Shown here: positions 43,800-56,454 of the stretch, piece by piece
Layout: every line of letters starts with the position of its first letter
How positions within the stretch are numbered: position 1 is the first letter of the stretch
Assembly: GCF_014851395.1 (NCBI RefSeq)
Contig: NW_024041150.1
Location: 37,583,585 to 37,647,584, forward strand
DNA length: 64,000 nt
Source: Micropterus salmoides
Taxonomy: Eukaryota > Chordata > Actinopteri > Centrarchiformes > Centrarchidae
Direction of reading: 5' to 3'
Translations under genes and position numbers: made by a program
The notes under the pieces: model-generated
Seen by the model: only the letters and a program-made list of their open reading frames with translations
Database searches by the model: none
What the model was told of the DNA's origin: nothing

Positions 43800-45228
43800 T
43801 GTTAGTCTGAAAAGTTCATGGCACCGTTTGCATACTGTTTTTCTGTGAATTTATTATTACTCCTTTTCTTTTTGAAGACTCAAGGCGGAGCTGTTGCTGT
43901 AGCTGCACTCGTCCCCCTCTTTCACTTGTTTGATCCTCTGTACCTTTGGTCCTTAAAAAACGAGTAAGGTCATGTTTTCAGATATTTGGTATCGACTTGG
44001 TACTGAAGTATCGGTTTTCAGTGAATAAAAATCTGTTTCAATATTTTAAAAAGCTTTGATAATACTGTCATGGGTCCGGCTAAATGAGTTATGAGCCTCA
44101 CTTCTTCGCATCCCCTCCCAAAGGGATTTTGATACCAAACTGAATACAATAATAAAACATTAACAACGGTTGGTTCTGCTTTCTGACAGCTGTGCTGCTG
44201 CAGAGAAAAGCAACACTTGTAACCACAGACATCCTGCTGAAATGGTCTGTCCATACTTGTGACATGCTAATGAAGAAGTCTTCATCTTCAGTTGAGGCTG
44301 AGCTTCCTGTTGGACTAAGAAAGAGGTCTCTCACTTCTGAATTTCCTGTGTAAATGTCACCAGAATTGAATTAACATTCACACCTTTTTTAAATAAGTCT
44401 CATGCACCTGACTGTATCTGGTCACGTGTTGTAAGGTTGACAAAGAGGAATTGAGCTTTGACCAATGTCTGAATTGTATTTCATGTTTTACCATATTTGG
44501 AAGATCTCTTGAGTTCTTCCTGATCTCCACTTGTATAAGAGAGGGACATGAAAAGGTTTCTCTCACTCTGGGGCACTGCTCTTGTTGCTGTTCTGATCTG
44601 CATAGATTAGACTCATTTTATTTAATCTTTATTTATCTCTTAATAGACATTTTGGAGAAGTAGAGAGGGAAGTTTTTTGTTACCAGTTAGCGTAGTATTC
44701 TTAGCAGATTTATGCGTTGAGGATTTTGATAAATCATATTTGAATTGTTGTTTAAATAAAAACAGATTGTTCATTCTACAATCAAAAGTTCCTGTAAGAC
44801 TCTTCTCTGAAGGCCACAACCTCTCATCTAAAGGTATGGGTCCTCTTTGGGATAGTTGGACAATTTCAGTAATAAATTGATAATAAAAGATCAAATTTGT
44901 GTTGCTGAACAGCTGAACCCTAAAATTGAACCCTCTCAGTTCTGAAATATGATGAATGATTGAGCAGTTAGAATACAAACATATGATCTGTTGCTGAGAT
45001 GATTTAATTACATTTAGTTAGTGTAAAATATTATTGATTGGTATTTGATCTGTACGGAAGCCCAAAAGGCCATACATTTACACATTTCACATGTCACCGT
45101 TTCGAAAGAGCAAATGTTGTTTTCCCGAGATAATGGGATAATTTTCTCGAGATTTTGAAATAACAAAACTTTATTTTCCTGATATAATAACATAATTAAT
45201 TGCAAGAAAACAAAAAGATAGTGTAGTG
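43800..45228. repeat. Cluster upstream module, copy D
   Basis: Same module as A to C, upstream of ENDOD1 copy 4. It ends with the left half of the palindromic MITE (from about 45047, TGTACGGAAGCCC). Confidence 0.75.
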
Positions 45229-45385
45229 CAGCGGTTGGCAAGTAAGTTTGGCATTAGGCCAATGTTTTTAGGATAATTTAAGACCAGTAATCAGTGTGCC
45301 TGGTTAGCTAAATCAGTAGATCATGGGACTCTCAATATAAGGAATGTGTGTTTCATTCCCACAGTGGGTGAATATCTTTTTTGTC
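45229..45385. mobile_element. Foldback MITE copy 3 (left arm only)
   Basis: CAGCGGTTGGCAAGTAAGTT and the following sequence match the left arm of copy 1, including its tRNA-like segment (45298-45368, A box TTAGCTAAATCAGTAGATCA). The right arm is missing. Confidence 0.65.
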
Positions 45386-46322
45386 CTTATGTTTCAACAA
45401 ATTATGTATGAAGAATTTTTTAATAAACTTTGTGTTACTTGAACATTTGCCACTGTGCTTCTGTATGTCTCTTTGTTTGAGGTCATGTGCTCCTTGGGAA
45501 AAAATTTAGCATATAAGCCGCTGTAAATTACTATTTAGGGTTTCCCCTGCACCCTACTTTATATCAAGATTCATATAACATATGAATACAATAAACAATA
45601 AAGTTAATTTTGCACACTGTATAGACATTGTATTGGTATATATATACACATATAAATCAAGGTGTGTTGCATTGAAAATTAAAATAAAATTTAACTATAT
45701 GGATGTACACTTACGTCTACAGGACAGAGTTTAGTCTATGCTTGTACCTGGTGTTCTCAACATTGAGGAAGTAGGTAGTAATGACAGGCCGCTAATTAAC
45801 ATTACTTCCTACAAATGTAGCTTACATAGTAGCCAAAAAAACATACAGGGTTTTCCTGCTCAGTTTCCAGAGTCCAACATAGTACATAGCTGCAGTACCA
45901 GAGGCTGCATTTACAGGACCCTGTTTTTTGTGACAGCTTCACCCAGTGAATTGGAGGGGGTCATGCGCAGCAACACAAAGGACAATAGGCTTCATGGCCG
46001 ATGTGACCAGCTGTAGGGTTTACTGGTCAACATGCATACAATCACCGACATACAGTCGCAGGAAAAAGTATGTGAACGCTTTGGAATTACCTGGATTTCT
46101 GCATAAATTGGCCACAAAATGGAAACAAACACAGACCTGGTTTCAAAAAATGTGGACCTCACTAATTTCCAAACCCTGGTTGCGACCCTGTGTTTAACTC
46201 TACGTCTTCAGTCCAATGGATCATTTATTGCAACTTTGTTACTGGTTCAAACTGAAGAAAACAAACTGTAATGTTTGATGGTTGTTTTTCTCTCCTCTGA
46301 CCTAAAGACACAGTGCTTGACG

Positions 46323-48419
46323 ATGATGTCCATGAAGATGTGGTATCTCTTGCTCCTCGCTGCCTTCCTGCCCATTGTTCCCACAGTGGCTGAAGTGGTG
46401 AAGTCGGTGTCCGACTGTGACCAGTTTCTCTTTGAAGCAAAGCCACCTCGGGTCCCAGGCATCTTGGAAGGCGGGAAAATTCTGAATCAGACCCGATACA
46501 AAGTCATATGTCAGACTTATAAAGATGAGAGAAAGTTTCTGACGCTCTATGACACAGAGTACAAGATTCCAGTGTTTTCTGCTTTAAAGTACACAGGGGC
46601 AAAACACAAGGAAACCTCTGATATCCCTTGGAAGATAGAGCCCCAGGTGTGTTTTTCTTATTGGCTCATAAAAATGATACAGCCTTGTTGATGTAGTAGC
46701 ACTAGCAGGGGTTTCACAAAAACTTTCACTGCCTTTTTACTGGTGCTGGGCAAGGATAAAAATTTATAATCGGGATTAATTGCATGGTTTTCTTGTGATT
46801 AATTGCATTGTTACGTGCAAAATAGAATAATGAATACTAAAGTAGTGTACTGTGCACTTTTAATTTAAATGTACAGCAATATACGCAAAAGTAATGACAT
46901 GTAGTTTGAAAACACAGCATGAACAGTCTGGGGCCTAGACTCCAGGGCCTATGTTCAGTAGCTAGTTTTCCTGTTAGGTGTTCATCAGGGAAAGGTGATA
47001 AGTGTTCCCTGTGAGGCGAAGTGGTTGAGTACAAGGTGTCGATGTTGAATTGTCTTGAACTTTAAAGTTATGTAGCCCATAATATTAATTTAAGTTAAAT
47101 AGGCTACAGTTGTGTAGCGCACAGAAGCCATTGCCATGCCCCTCCTGTGACCCATGGTTTGACTGTATGTGTATTCAGAGCCAGTGAGCAACGGAGTTTT
47201 TTTTTAAACTGCGTTAACGTGCAATAAAATAATTGTTGCCGTTAATTAATTAATGCGGTAATGCAATAATAACGTGTTAACGTGCCCAGCCCTAGTTTTT
47301 ACATAAGAGAAGAATGGAGGAGTCTAGTCTATCAAATGTGTCTTCAACCCTGGTTGAGCCCAGTGTAAAGTCACCAACACCTCACTGCTAAACTGCTTAA
47401 CTATAGAATTACTTTGTATGATTATTACTGTAAATTAAGGGTTAAGGTAGCAGATATTCTATATTATAGAATATGTCTATTATTATTATATTGTCAGAAA
47501 ACACCAACATCAAATGCTTTCTGAATTCAAATGTTACTCAATCAGGAGGAAATAGTGCATTTTTTAGGGACTATTTTCAGCGGTGGATTCATTAACATGA
47601 TTTGGGGCAGCGGGACAGTGTATGTGGGCTGAGTCAGGATGAACTACAGTGTGTGTGTTCATGAAGGAACATATCGCACAGTTCAACAGCGAGGCTAAGT
47701 GATGGGTTTTAATGGTTTTTGCATTAATATTGGAGCTCTATGGCTCAGAGGAAGAAAAGATTTCAGGCTGAGCCTTTCTGTGCAGCTTTACCTTAAAGCC
47801 ATTTTTTAACTAAAGAATATTTTTACTGTACACCTAATTTTCTTTATTGCTACTCTGCCTGCATCACTAAATCATGCTTTAACTCTTACAGCTTGAAAAC
47901 GGAAAAGACAAGAACATGTGTGATGTAGACCAAGACAAGACTTACACCAACCAGGCTGGGGACAAAGATTACAGAAACAACAAAAGGTTTGACAGGGGCC
48001 AGTTGATTCGAAGCTCTCACGGGTCCCAGATATCTGACAAAAACTCCACCTTTACCCTGACCAACATCGTTCCACAAGCAAAATCATTTAACCAGAAAAG
48101 CTGGAAAAGAATCGAGAAGCGCGCCAAACATGTTGTGGACGATTACTGCACAGACAACAATGGTGTTACTGAAGCCTATGTGGTTACTGGAGCAATACCA
48201 AACGACAACAACAACAAACTCAACAACAGGGTTAATATTCCCTCCAAGCTCTGGTCAGCATTCTGCTGCTACAGCCCCAAAGTGAAGATACTGATCACAA
48301 TGGCATACTGGGCCGACAATTCTCCTGAAACCAAATATGTGCCCACTAACACTCTGGCAGAACTCAAACAAGAACTGGGGATAGATGTGTTTCCTGAAAC
48401 AAAATGTCCTGTTTCTTAG
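46323..48419 (+). CDS. ENDOD1-like endonuclease copy 4 (two exons), catalytic His lost
   Basis: Exon 1 is 46323-46646 (ATG at 46323 or 46326, donor GT at 46647). Exon 2 is 47892-48419 after CTCTTACAG, phase 0, giving about 283 residues. The signal peptide is the same as in copy 3. Exon 1 has VPGILEGG, YKVICQT and LYDTEYKIPVFSALKYTG. In exon 2 the active-site motif reads DRGQL: codon CAG (Gln) stands where the general-base His (CAC/CAT) is expected. The LTNIVPQ Asn and the downstream FNQ, AYVVTGAIP, VNIPSKLWSAFCCYS and the altered AYWADN (AHWG in copies 1 and 3) are visible. The protein ends at CPVS. By family knowledge the His is essential, so a dead or non-catalytic nuclease is predicted. 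The intron contains a hAT MITE. AATAAA is at 48896. Confidence 0.87.
46741..47294. mobile_element. hAT-type MITE in the intron of ENDOD1 copy 4
   Basis: The ends are TGGTGCTGGGCA at the left and TAGGGCTGGGCA (reverse complement) at the right. The flanks CTTTTTAC (46733-46740) and GTTTTTAC (47295-47302) match at 7 of 8 bases, an 8-bp target duplication as made by hAT transposases. There is no coding content, and copy 3 lacks it. Confidence 0.8.
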
Positions 48420-49720
48420 TTTTTCACAAACAATCCCAATTGCCCATGTCGCTCTACCTCACTTATTTGCCTCCCATTTAACATCTGCCCCTGTCACTAC
48501 AACATCTGGTCCACTATATCTAGGACAGCCACATCTACACCTGTTGGGGTTCTACCTGTATGAGGAAAATATACAACTCTAGTGAAACATTGGGAAATTC
48601 GAACAAAGCCTTCAATCCGTGATTTTATAGTTATGTTTAAGATTCAAGGAAATTAGTCAGCAGCTAACATGTAGGCTAGGGGTATATGTATAAAAATAAG
48701 TAATCGCATTCATTATAAAGAACGTAAATGCATAATTAACAACCTGAGAATTGTTCTGTCAAAAGCTAATCTTTTTATGTTTTTGTTTTTTTCCTTTGTT
48801 ACAATTATGGGCCTCTGAATAGGAGAACGTGTCCTTTGCATGGCTTCAGATGAAAGACACTAAGTAAATCTACATGATTTGTAGAATGTGCATGAAATAA
48901 ACTTTACAGTGAATTAAACTGAGCTTTAATCAATGTCTTATCAAACTTTAAATCAGTGTAATATCCAACTGGCTGGAAGTCATCTATCATTAATTGATCT
49001 CTTTTGAATATGATATATTTATATTCTGTCATGATCCAGCTCACTAATCAGCACACCGTTGTGTTTTGGTTATTCTTTCTTGGTAACAATGACTTTTATT
49101 TCAAACAGACTGCAACAGATCAGATGACTGATAACTGATAACTGTCTTCTGGGCTTTATTACAGTACAGTATTATATTTAGTATAAACCAAAGTTGGTGT
49201 TGGACAATGTGCACTGAGAAGCTGGATTCGATTCGATGCTTCGGTTGGTAACACCCAGTATAAAGAGTTTTTCACAAGGTTCAAAGGTTTTAAAAATGAA
49301 CCAGTAATCCCAGTAAAAAAAAACAGTAAAATATTTTTAATTGTATTTTATGATAGCAGCTATATATTTTAGTTATTATTATTTATTTTTTTATTTTAGT
49401 TTCACAGCATTTATTCATACTTGCTATGTGGAAGCTCAACCAGCAGAGGTCACTCTATCCCCTGCTGAGGCGCACAGAAGCTCTGACTTGTGTTTATCAA
49501 CCAGTAGCACAGCTACCACAGGATCACTGTTTAAAACCCTCTCAGCTTCCACAATCTACTGTAACCTTTTCTGTGTTGAAACGATACTTCCAAAACAAAT
49601 CTGTAGAGTTGAATACTTTTTATTTTCCTTTGCAATTTTAAGACATTAAATCAACCAATGTAATATATTTTATTATGTCAGTTAATTAGATTAAATATTC
49701 TAAATTCAGCCTTAGTTCTG
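48420..49720. other. 3' flank of ENDOD1 copy 4, no further gene
   Basis: 48729-49265 is homologous to 12540-13165. 49270-49720 shows no recognised content. Confidence 0.5.
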
Positions 49721-50319
49721 TAGGCCTGCTTATGTGTGAAACCTGGTGAGCAATATAGAGTAAAAAAGCATCTCCTCTAGCTTTTTCAAATCTCTTACTG
49801 CCTTTCTTGGGTTTAATTATATTTGATGGACCATCAGGGAAAGGCAGCGCTCTGCATTGTTTGTACTGTGTAAAGTGAAGTAAAAGTGAAATTGAATCAC
49901 TCTTTTTTATCTCCCTAGGACTCATCCCAGGACCTCCAAGATTTTCCCAAAGACCTGGAGGATCTGAGCCAAGACTTCCACATAAAGCTTGGTGTCTCTT
50001 TCTCGTTCTGTTTAGAGGAGTTTGGCCACAGTCCCCTTTAAAAACAACAACAAACAAAACTACTATGTTTGTGTCTACTGATTGTTTCTTGAGAAAATAG
50101 TGCCATATTGAAAAAACTACGATACAATTACTATGTCCTTGTATGTACTCTTAAGGTCACTGCTAAAACATGACCAATACATCCCAGGCTGACATCCTCG
50201 ACTGAGAGCCACCTGTGTGGAATATAGCGCTCTGGCCGCAAGAAATGGATGCCAAATATATTGCAAATATCTCCGACACCATCATTTATGTCAGCTGACC
50301 ATTTGTGTTGTGTGTGCAG

Positions 50320-50560
50320 GTCTGACAGCAAAGCCTCAACCCAACACTCAAAAGGACTTCACAATTTCTTGCTGGTATTATGAAGGTAGTGATGTGAGTC
50401 CCCATCAATGTCAAGGAGTTCAGTCCCTCATAACAGCACAGGAGTCCATGAGAATGGACACCAGATTGTCCCAAGAGAGAGTCTTCCTTTCAAAAAGACC
50501 ATCCAGTGAACTGAAGAGAGATTCTGCTGTTACAGATATGTACAGATATATCAACTTTAC
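50320..50560 (+). pseudogene. Possible V-set-like receptor fragment
   Basis: An open stretch reads D-F-T-I-S-C-W-Y-Y-E-G-S-D and later RVFLSKRPSSELKRDSAVTDM. The Cys, the aromatic strand and the RDSAVTD end could be an Ig V-set body, but the second Cys is not seen. The acceptor-like GTGTGCAG just before it fits an exon start. A more broken homologue is at 14600-14870. Identity is uncertain. Confidence 0.3.
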
Positions 50561-50661
50561 CAGCGGCAGCAATGATATAGCAATCTTTTTTAATAGCAGG
50601 AGAATCCACACCATAGGCGTCTCCCTCTCTCCAGTGTGCGCGTGCCAAATATCACATCCAG

Positions 50662-50740
50662 ACTTATCAGAATCAGATTCAGCTTTATTGCCAGGTATGT
50701 GTATACAAAAGAGGAATTTGACAGTTACAGACCAGCTAAG
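50662..50740 (-). mobile_element. LINE 3'-end fragment
   Basis: ATCAGAATCAGATTCAGCTT followed by TATTGCCAGGTATGTGTATA and GAGGAATTTGAC is the reverse complement of a common teleost LINE 3' end. No coding region is attached. Confidence 0.5.
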
Positions 50741-51914
50741 TTACCTGTCTTTACCGACATGACAACCGCAACCACCGCCACTACCCCCTCAACCCTTAAC
50801 CCCGTCCCTCACTCCAAGTGGAGCCACTTATTCTAGTGACACAGTGACTCTGTTACAGTAACTTTAATGTTACCTATCCAAATCTAAAAATGGCTGTTTA
50901 AACTCCACAAGCCTGTGCTCACCAATTGGAGAGGTTGTGGAGGTTCTCCTCTCTCCAATACATAGCACAACATGTCTTTATTCATCCGGTATCTGCATGG
51001 AGAAACGTCCAAAAGGCTCAAACAGGCAGAGCCTCACTGCTCTGTGACTGACTGTAATAGCTGAGCTAACAGATGGCAGTCAGTCAGCTAGCAATGACAT
51101 GACAGCAGCCACCTGTCAATCAAAGCGGCCATACCACTAATGGTGGTTGCTGCTTGGTTGTAACATGTTTATACCGGAGAAAACCACAAATAAAGAACCC
51201 CAGTGACTGTGCATATTCTGTACATAATTCTGAGAACACATTGCAGCAACAAACACAATACATAAATACTTTAGTGTCAATTATTTTATTTTAAAGTTGA
51301 AAGCCTTCAGTAGTGCAGGTTAAGGCTTTTGATGTGTTGAGCTATTGTCCTCTGAAGTGTGAGACAGTGTCTGTAAAGAGGGTGCAGGTGTTTAGTACTA
51401 AAGGTGGGTGACAGGATAGAGTTGTGCTTTGTACATGTAGTCAATATCTTATCTCTTTGAGCTCTTTGAATCAACATGTGAATGGGACCTACTCTCTACT
51501 GTTGTTCATAATACTGCACATTATATTAATACATATTAAAGGACACAAGTTAACTTTGCCTTTTATGGTGCTGGAAGAAGTAGTGGTATTGTGCTTTGTC
51601 CTGCCAGTCCAGTATTTTTTTGAACAGAGAGAGATGGGGATAGGTGGGGATAGGTGACTAGGGACAGCCTTGCTACTATCATCAGTCCTCAAAATCTGCA
51701 CAGACTCAGATTGGACTTGGAGGAAAATCTGGGAGGTGCTGGAATAAGTCCAGACAGAAAAAATCTGAGAGACTCATTTCAATTTTGTTTTACTTTACAA
51801 AGTACAAACAATGCAGTGTCCACACTGCCAAAAAACAGCATGGATAGCGAAGCACAATGCGAGACCTCGCTTGGATCCGTGTGGTTGCTCTTTGCTCCCC
51901 ATGTGACAGACAGG

Positions 51915-52060
51915 CAATTCAATTCAATTCAATTTTATTTTATTTATATAGCGCCAAATCACAGCAACAGTTATCTCACAGCGCTTTTCATAAAAGAGCA
52001 GGTCTAGGCGACAGAGGCAAGGAAAAACTTCCTTCCAGACAAGCACTTGAGTAAACACCC
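51915..52060. mobile_element. Interspersed repeat (ATTTATATAGCGCCAAATCA family), copy 2
   Basis: The CAATT repeats lead into TTATTTATATAGCGCCAAAT and ACAGTTATCTCACAGCGCTT, as at 42030 and 63525. Confidence 0.6.
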
Positions 52061-52511
52061 GGCCCTCTATGGTTGGTGACCATGGTAACAGCTTCTGTGC
52101 ACTACTTTATCTGTGACAGTACAACTATATTAGTGTGCACACCCATCCCTCACAATGTTGCAACATGTCTATAACCACAAATAAAGAACCCCAGTGACTG
52201 TGCATATTCTGTACATAATTCTGAGAACACATTGCAGCAACAAACACAATACATAAAAATGTAGCATCAGTTCTGATGTATTCAATATCTTATCTCTTTG
52301 AGCTCTCTGAATCAACATTTAAATGGAACCTACCCTCCAAGAAAAGAACTAAAAGATCTGAAAGCCCCAGAGCTAGAGGAGATGCTTTTTCACTCACAAT
52401 AATGTTCACCAGGTTTCACACATAAGTAGCCGACATAACAGTGAGAACAACAGGCTGCATTTAAAATATTTAATCTACTTAACTAACATAATACAATATA
52501 TTACACTGCTT

Positions 52512-53867
52512 TAGGGCTGTTACGATAACCGCAAAACTGAAATATCCTACTATTGGCCAAGCCTACCGCAGAGGATGGCGAGCACCTCAACAACCGCAAT
52601 GTTCATTCTTTACACTTCAGTGCGTGTTAAATTAATAAATTAGTGCTTCAAAAATTCTACAAGCATAACGAGCTTTGTAATGGTTCAAGAATGGATCGTC
52701 ATTGGCTGTACGTAACCCGACTTCAAACTTGGAAGCTGTAAGTTCTGCAGTGTTGTATGTGGTTCTTACTGGGGTTTTTTTGTAGGTTAGATAACTTGGC
52801 ACCGGACATTAGCATATTGTGTGGCAATGTTGGACTAATTGTGATACTGAAGGACAGTCGAGAGACACCGTGTGAACTGTGTATTTGAAGCCCACTAAAT
52901 AACGTTGTTGGATGCTTGCAGTTGTTTTTCATGTTGTTTTCTGTGGATCTTTAGTTATAACATTACTACATGGCAGTTGTTAGTTGTTAAAGTTCAATGG
53001 AAACCGATTATGCTCCACGCCGGTGTCTGTATGTGTGTGCATGTTACTGCATGCCCTGAAGGTAACGATGTAGCTAACACTATGTTGAAAAAAGGAGAAG
53101 GGTCCAGCTGCAGCCGGTTGTTACAGAAGCCACCGTGCATAAACATGATGACGTTAATTTTGGCCACTCGGCCCACGCAGACGCAGTCTGGCCCTGAGCA
53201 AGGGGATGCATAACCTTTACACAGTCTAGGTTTCTGTGTTTTGGGGAACAGAGATCCTCTTTCAACCTTGAATAAAAATTCCAAGAGAGGAGAGGAACAG
53301 CAAGAGGGGGAAAATACCGAAACACTCTCACAGCTCTGACCTAAACCCTAGTAAATGTGGACAGGCTAACATAAGGAGTATAGAAGAAGGAAAGGTTAAG
53401 AATAAAAACACAATAATATCTATCTATCTATTTAAGCCATAACAAAATTAGTAATAAAAATAGTAACAAGTAAAAGAACATACATAAAAGATCAAATGTC
53501 AGAGGGCACAATTTTCTTCCATAATATGTATTTATTATCATGAGCCAGATATGTCTTGATTTAAGTTAAAACTTATAACATTACTGAGAATTTAATGATA
53601 GAATAATGGCTGAACATTAATACTATTGTAGAGCTGTTGCTGGACACATCTGCTGTATCGGCTGCAGTGGTCTGTGTGACTGTGGGATGGGATCAGAGGC
53701 CTCTGTGAGCTGACCGGCCGCTGGCAAGCTTTCCCCGTTGATGGGCCTGCTAGCTACACCCGTTGGCACTTGCGGGGCTTCTCAACTCTCAACATTTGAT
53801 CACACAATAAAACTGTTGAGCCACAACAAATCAGTGTGCAGGAAATTACTTCACCGCGACAGCCCTA
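52512..53867. mobile_element. Non-autonomous hAT-type element, 1.36 kb
   Basis: Inverted ends are TAGGGCTGTTACGATAA and TAGGGCTGTCGCGGTGA. The flanks CACTGCTT (52504-52511) and TACTGGTT (53868-53875) match at 6 of 8 bases, as an old 8-bp target duplication. The interior has no transposase that I can recognise. Confidence 0.65.
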
Positions 53868-54179
53868 TACTGGTTCATTTAATGTCTAAAAATTGCAAAA
53901 AGTATTCATTTCTTTTCTTACAAACACAACCAATCAAAATGCTACACTCATTCACCAGGGCAGAGTTCAGCCCCGCCAAAATGCAGCAAAACACTCTGTT
54001 GTGTACGCAAGTACACTGCACTTTACTGTCTTTTTAATAGGGCTGTGTTTACATACTTGTTGCAGCTGATTGAATAACACCTCTAAGATGCTCACCAAAC
54101 GTTACGCAACGGGCTTCGAGGTATATTTTGCAAGGAAACATTTTGGTCAATCCGAAAACATTGTAAACCGTTTTGAGGT

Positions 54180-55256
54180 TGAATTCGCTTTTGGTTTACA
54201 TATGATTGTCTCAGTTCTGGCTCTGTCCCAGATGCTTTTAAACATGCTGTGGTTAGGCCACTACTTAAAAAGCCTAATCTTTACCCCAATGTGTTCAGTC
54301 TCACATCTGGCCTTTCTTTCCAAGAATCTGAAAAAAGTTGTTTTTAAACAGTTACAAGTCTTTTTACAACAGAACGCAATGTTTGAAAAATTTCAATCTG
54401 GTTTTAGATCACGTCACAGCACTGAGTCGGCACTGCTTAGAGTTCACAATATATAGATATTGGCTTGTCCGTAGATGCTGGGGATCCAACTGTTTTTTAT
54501 ACAGTGGACCATGCAGTCCTTCTCGCAAGCCTTGAGCATTTTGTAGGCATTCAAGGCTCTGCACTTAAATGCTTTAGCTCCTACTTGACAAATAGGAGTT
54601 TCTCTGTCACAATGGGTGATTTCTCCTCATCTGCTCCTCTCTATTGTGGGGTGCCCTAGGGTTCAATTCTTGGCCCTATCCTGTTCTCTTTATCTATGTT
54701 GCCGTTAGGGGCTATAATAGCCATTTCATTGTTATGCAGATGACCTGCAAATTGATCTGCCTGTGAAGCCTAATGACAGTGTTGCACTAAACTGCTTGCT
54801 TAATGGCATTAATGATATTAAATTGTGTCTCTGTTGGAACTTCCTTAATCTGAATGAAGACAAAACTGAGTGTATTATCTTCAGTACAAAATTCAGGTCA
54901 AACAATTTCAGTCTGGGAGCTTTGCCTTCATACGCCAAGTAAACTGTCAAAAATCTGGGTGTGACATTCGATGGTAGCATGAAATTTGACAAGCAGATTA
55001 GCAATGTTGTCAGAATGAGCTTCTTCCAACTTTGTCTCCTGGCTAAAGTTAAGCCTTTTCTTAACAGGCACAATCTATAAAAGGCTATTCATGCCTTTAT
55101 TAGTTCAAGGCTAGATTATTGCAACGCTCTTTATGTTGGTCTAAGTCAAACATCCATCTCACATTTTCAACTTGTGCAATTTAAAGCACTGTGGATACCT
55201 GTTGGTTGCTGTAAAGTGCTATATAAATAAATGTTGATTGATTGATTGATTGATTA
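54180..55256 (+). pseudogene. L2-like LINE 3' part, inactive
   Basis: Three shifted frames read the L2 RT: KNLKKVVFKQLQVFL, FEKFQSGFRSRHSTESALL, GSALKCFSSYLTNRSFSV, then GVP-stop-GSILGPILFSL (the Gln of the PQG motif is TAG). ADDLQI, NLNEDKTECIIF and SRLDYCNALYVGL follow. It ends in GTGCTATATAAATAAATGTT and a (GATT)n tail at 55235-55256, typical of L2. At least three frame changes and several stops make it dead. Confidence 0.88.
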
Positions 55257-56454
55257 TGTTTTTGTTTTCTTGTATGCTATTGCATACAACACTGTGCTAA
55301 TGTTTCAACTGTAACGTTTTGCCAAATAAATATTTTGTGTTTTGACTGTTTTCAAACCTCTCAGCAGATTACTTTCACTCCAGAACAATGTATGGAAATG
55401 TACATAAGCCTATGAAAGGCCTATGAATGAAATATTTTTTTTTCTTCAGCTGTTAACCTGTATTGGTCAAAACTGAAGTCACAGTGTCAAAACTTTTCAC
55501 ACAGTCAGCGAAACAGAAGTGTATGTGGACCAAACTGTGAATCATTGCTTTCACACAAAATGCTTTCAATGCTTACTTCCTCCAAAATCCTCCACCTGCA
55601 AAACATTATATATTATACTATAACACACTGTGTCCAAAACTGTAAAAACACTGTAATGGAAATGTCCTTTAGTGAGTCTTGTGAAATAAAGAGTCCAATC
55701 CAGACATCTTTTATGGGTGTTATTCTTTGCAAAGGGTCAGACAGACATACAGAGTGCAATTGGGTCAGACAGTCTGCAGAGTGTAAGACAAAGAGCCAGT
55801 GAAGAAACAGGTGACTTTATATTACTCAGCTATGTTAGTGAGGAAGGGAGTAGGGACCAACTGTCCTGAGATGAAGGCCTATCATGGACAGTCAGATAAG
55901 AAAACTCTCCAACGAGCATCTTTCCCATGGGAAACTTCACCTAGCTGTAACATAATAAAATGATCAAAAACATTGGTCTGTAATAATGAAGCGTGCAGGT
56001 GAAACAGTAAAACAGAAAAATCTCAAATTTCCATCACAACACATTTAAAAGTGAATGATGGCAAATGTCCATTTCTGCAGCAACCATAGTGAAATATATA
56101 AAAATCGTAGCAGAATATTTTCTTCATTTTATATTTACCTTTATGAGCATAGAGAACTGTGTAGAGTTTTGAAAAAAAGGAGGCGTAGTTTTGAAAATGT
56201 GTGGGAGCAGTTGTAGAAAAAGAGACTATTCAACAGAGAATCAGTTTAATGCATTGTGATCAACATGACATAAGCAATTGATACTGTAGGATACAGCAGT
56301 TGTAAATAATCATTTGCCTAAATGTGTCAAAAGAATTCCAAATTGCTTTTATGATGTGCACAAGTGATTAGATGATGTGGAGGTTGAACAAGTAGTTTTG
56401 GGATTTTCAATTCTGATCTGAGAAAAGCAGCAAAGTGACTGAGAAAAACTGTAT
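55257..56454. other. No gene recognised
   Basis: AT-rich sequence with short random frames. No repeat shared with other parts of the window was noticed. Confidence 0.4.

Larger units (their letters stand above)
49725..52440. repeat. Imperfect large inverted duplication
   Basis: 49725-49790 (GAGCAATATAGAGT..AAGCATCTCC) is inverted at about 52355-52440. 49850-50000 (GACCTCCAAGATTTTCCCAA) is inverted at about 51665-51840. In addition 51184-51490 and 52170-52335 are direct duplicates, and 51290-51415 is the inverse of the start of the 2.2-kb array unit (14967-15110). Confidence 0.65.

Noticed and set aside
53080..53331. Minus-strand frames within the 52.5-53.9 kb element as a transposase
   Set aside because: No hAT transposase motif (such as the C-terminal dimerisation region) is visible; the element looks non-autonomous.
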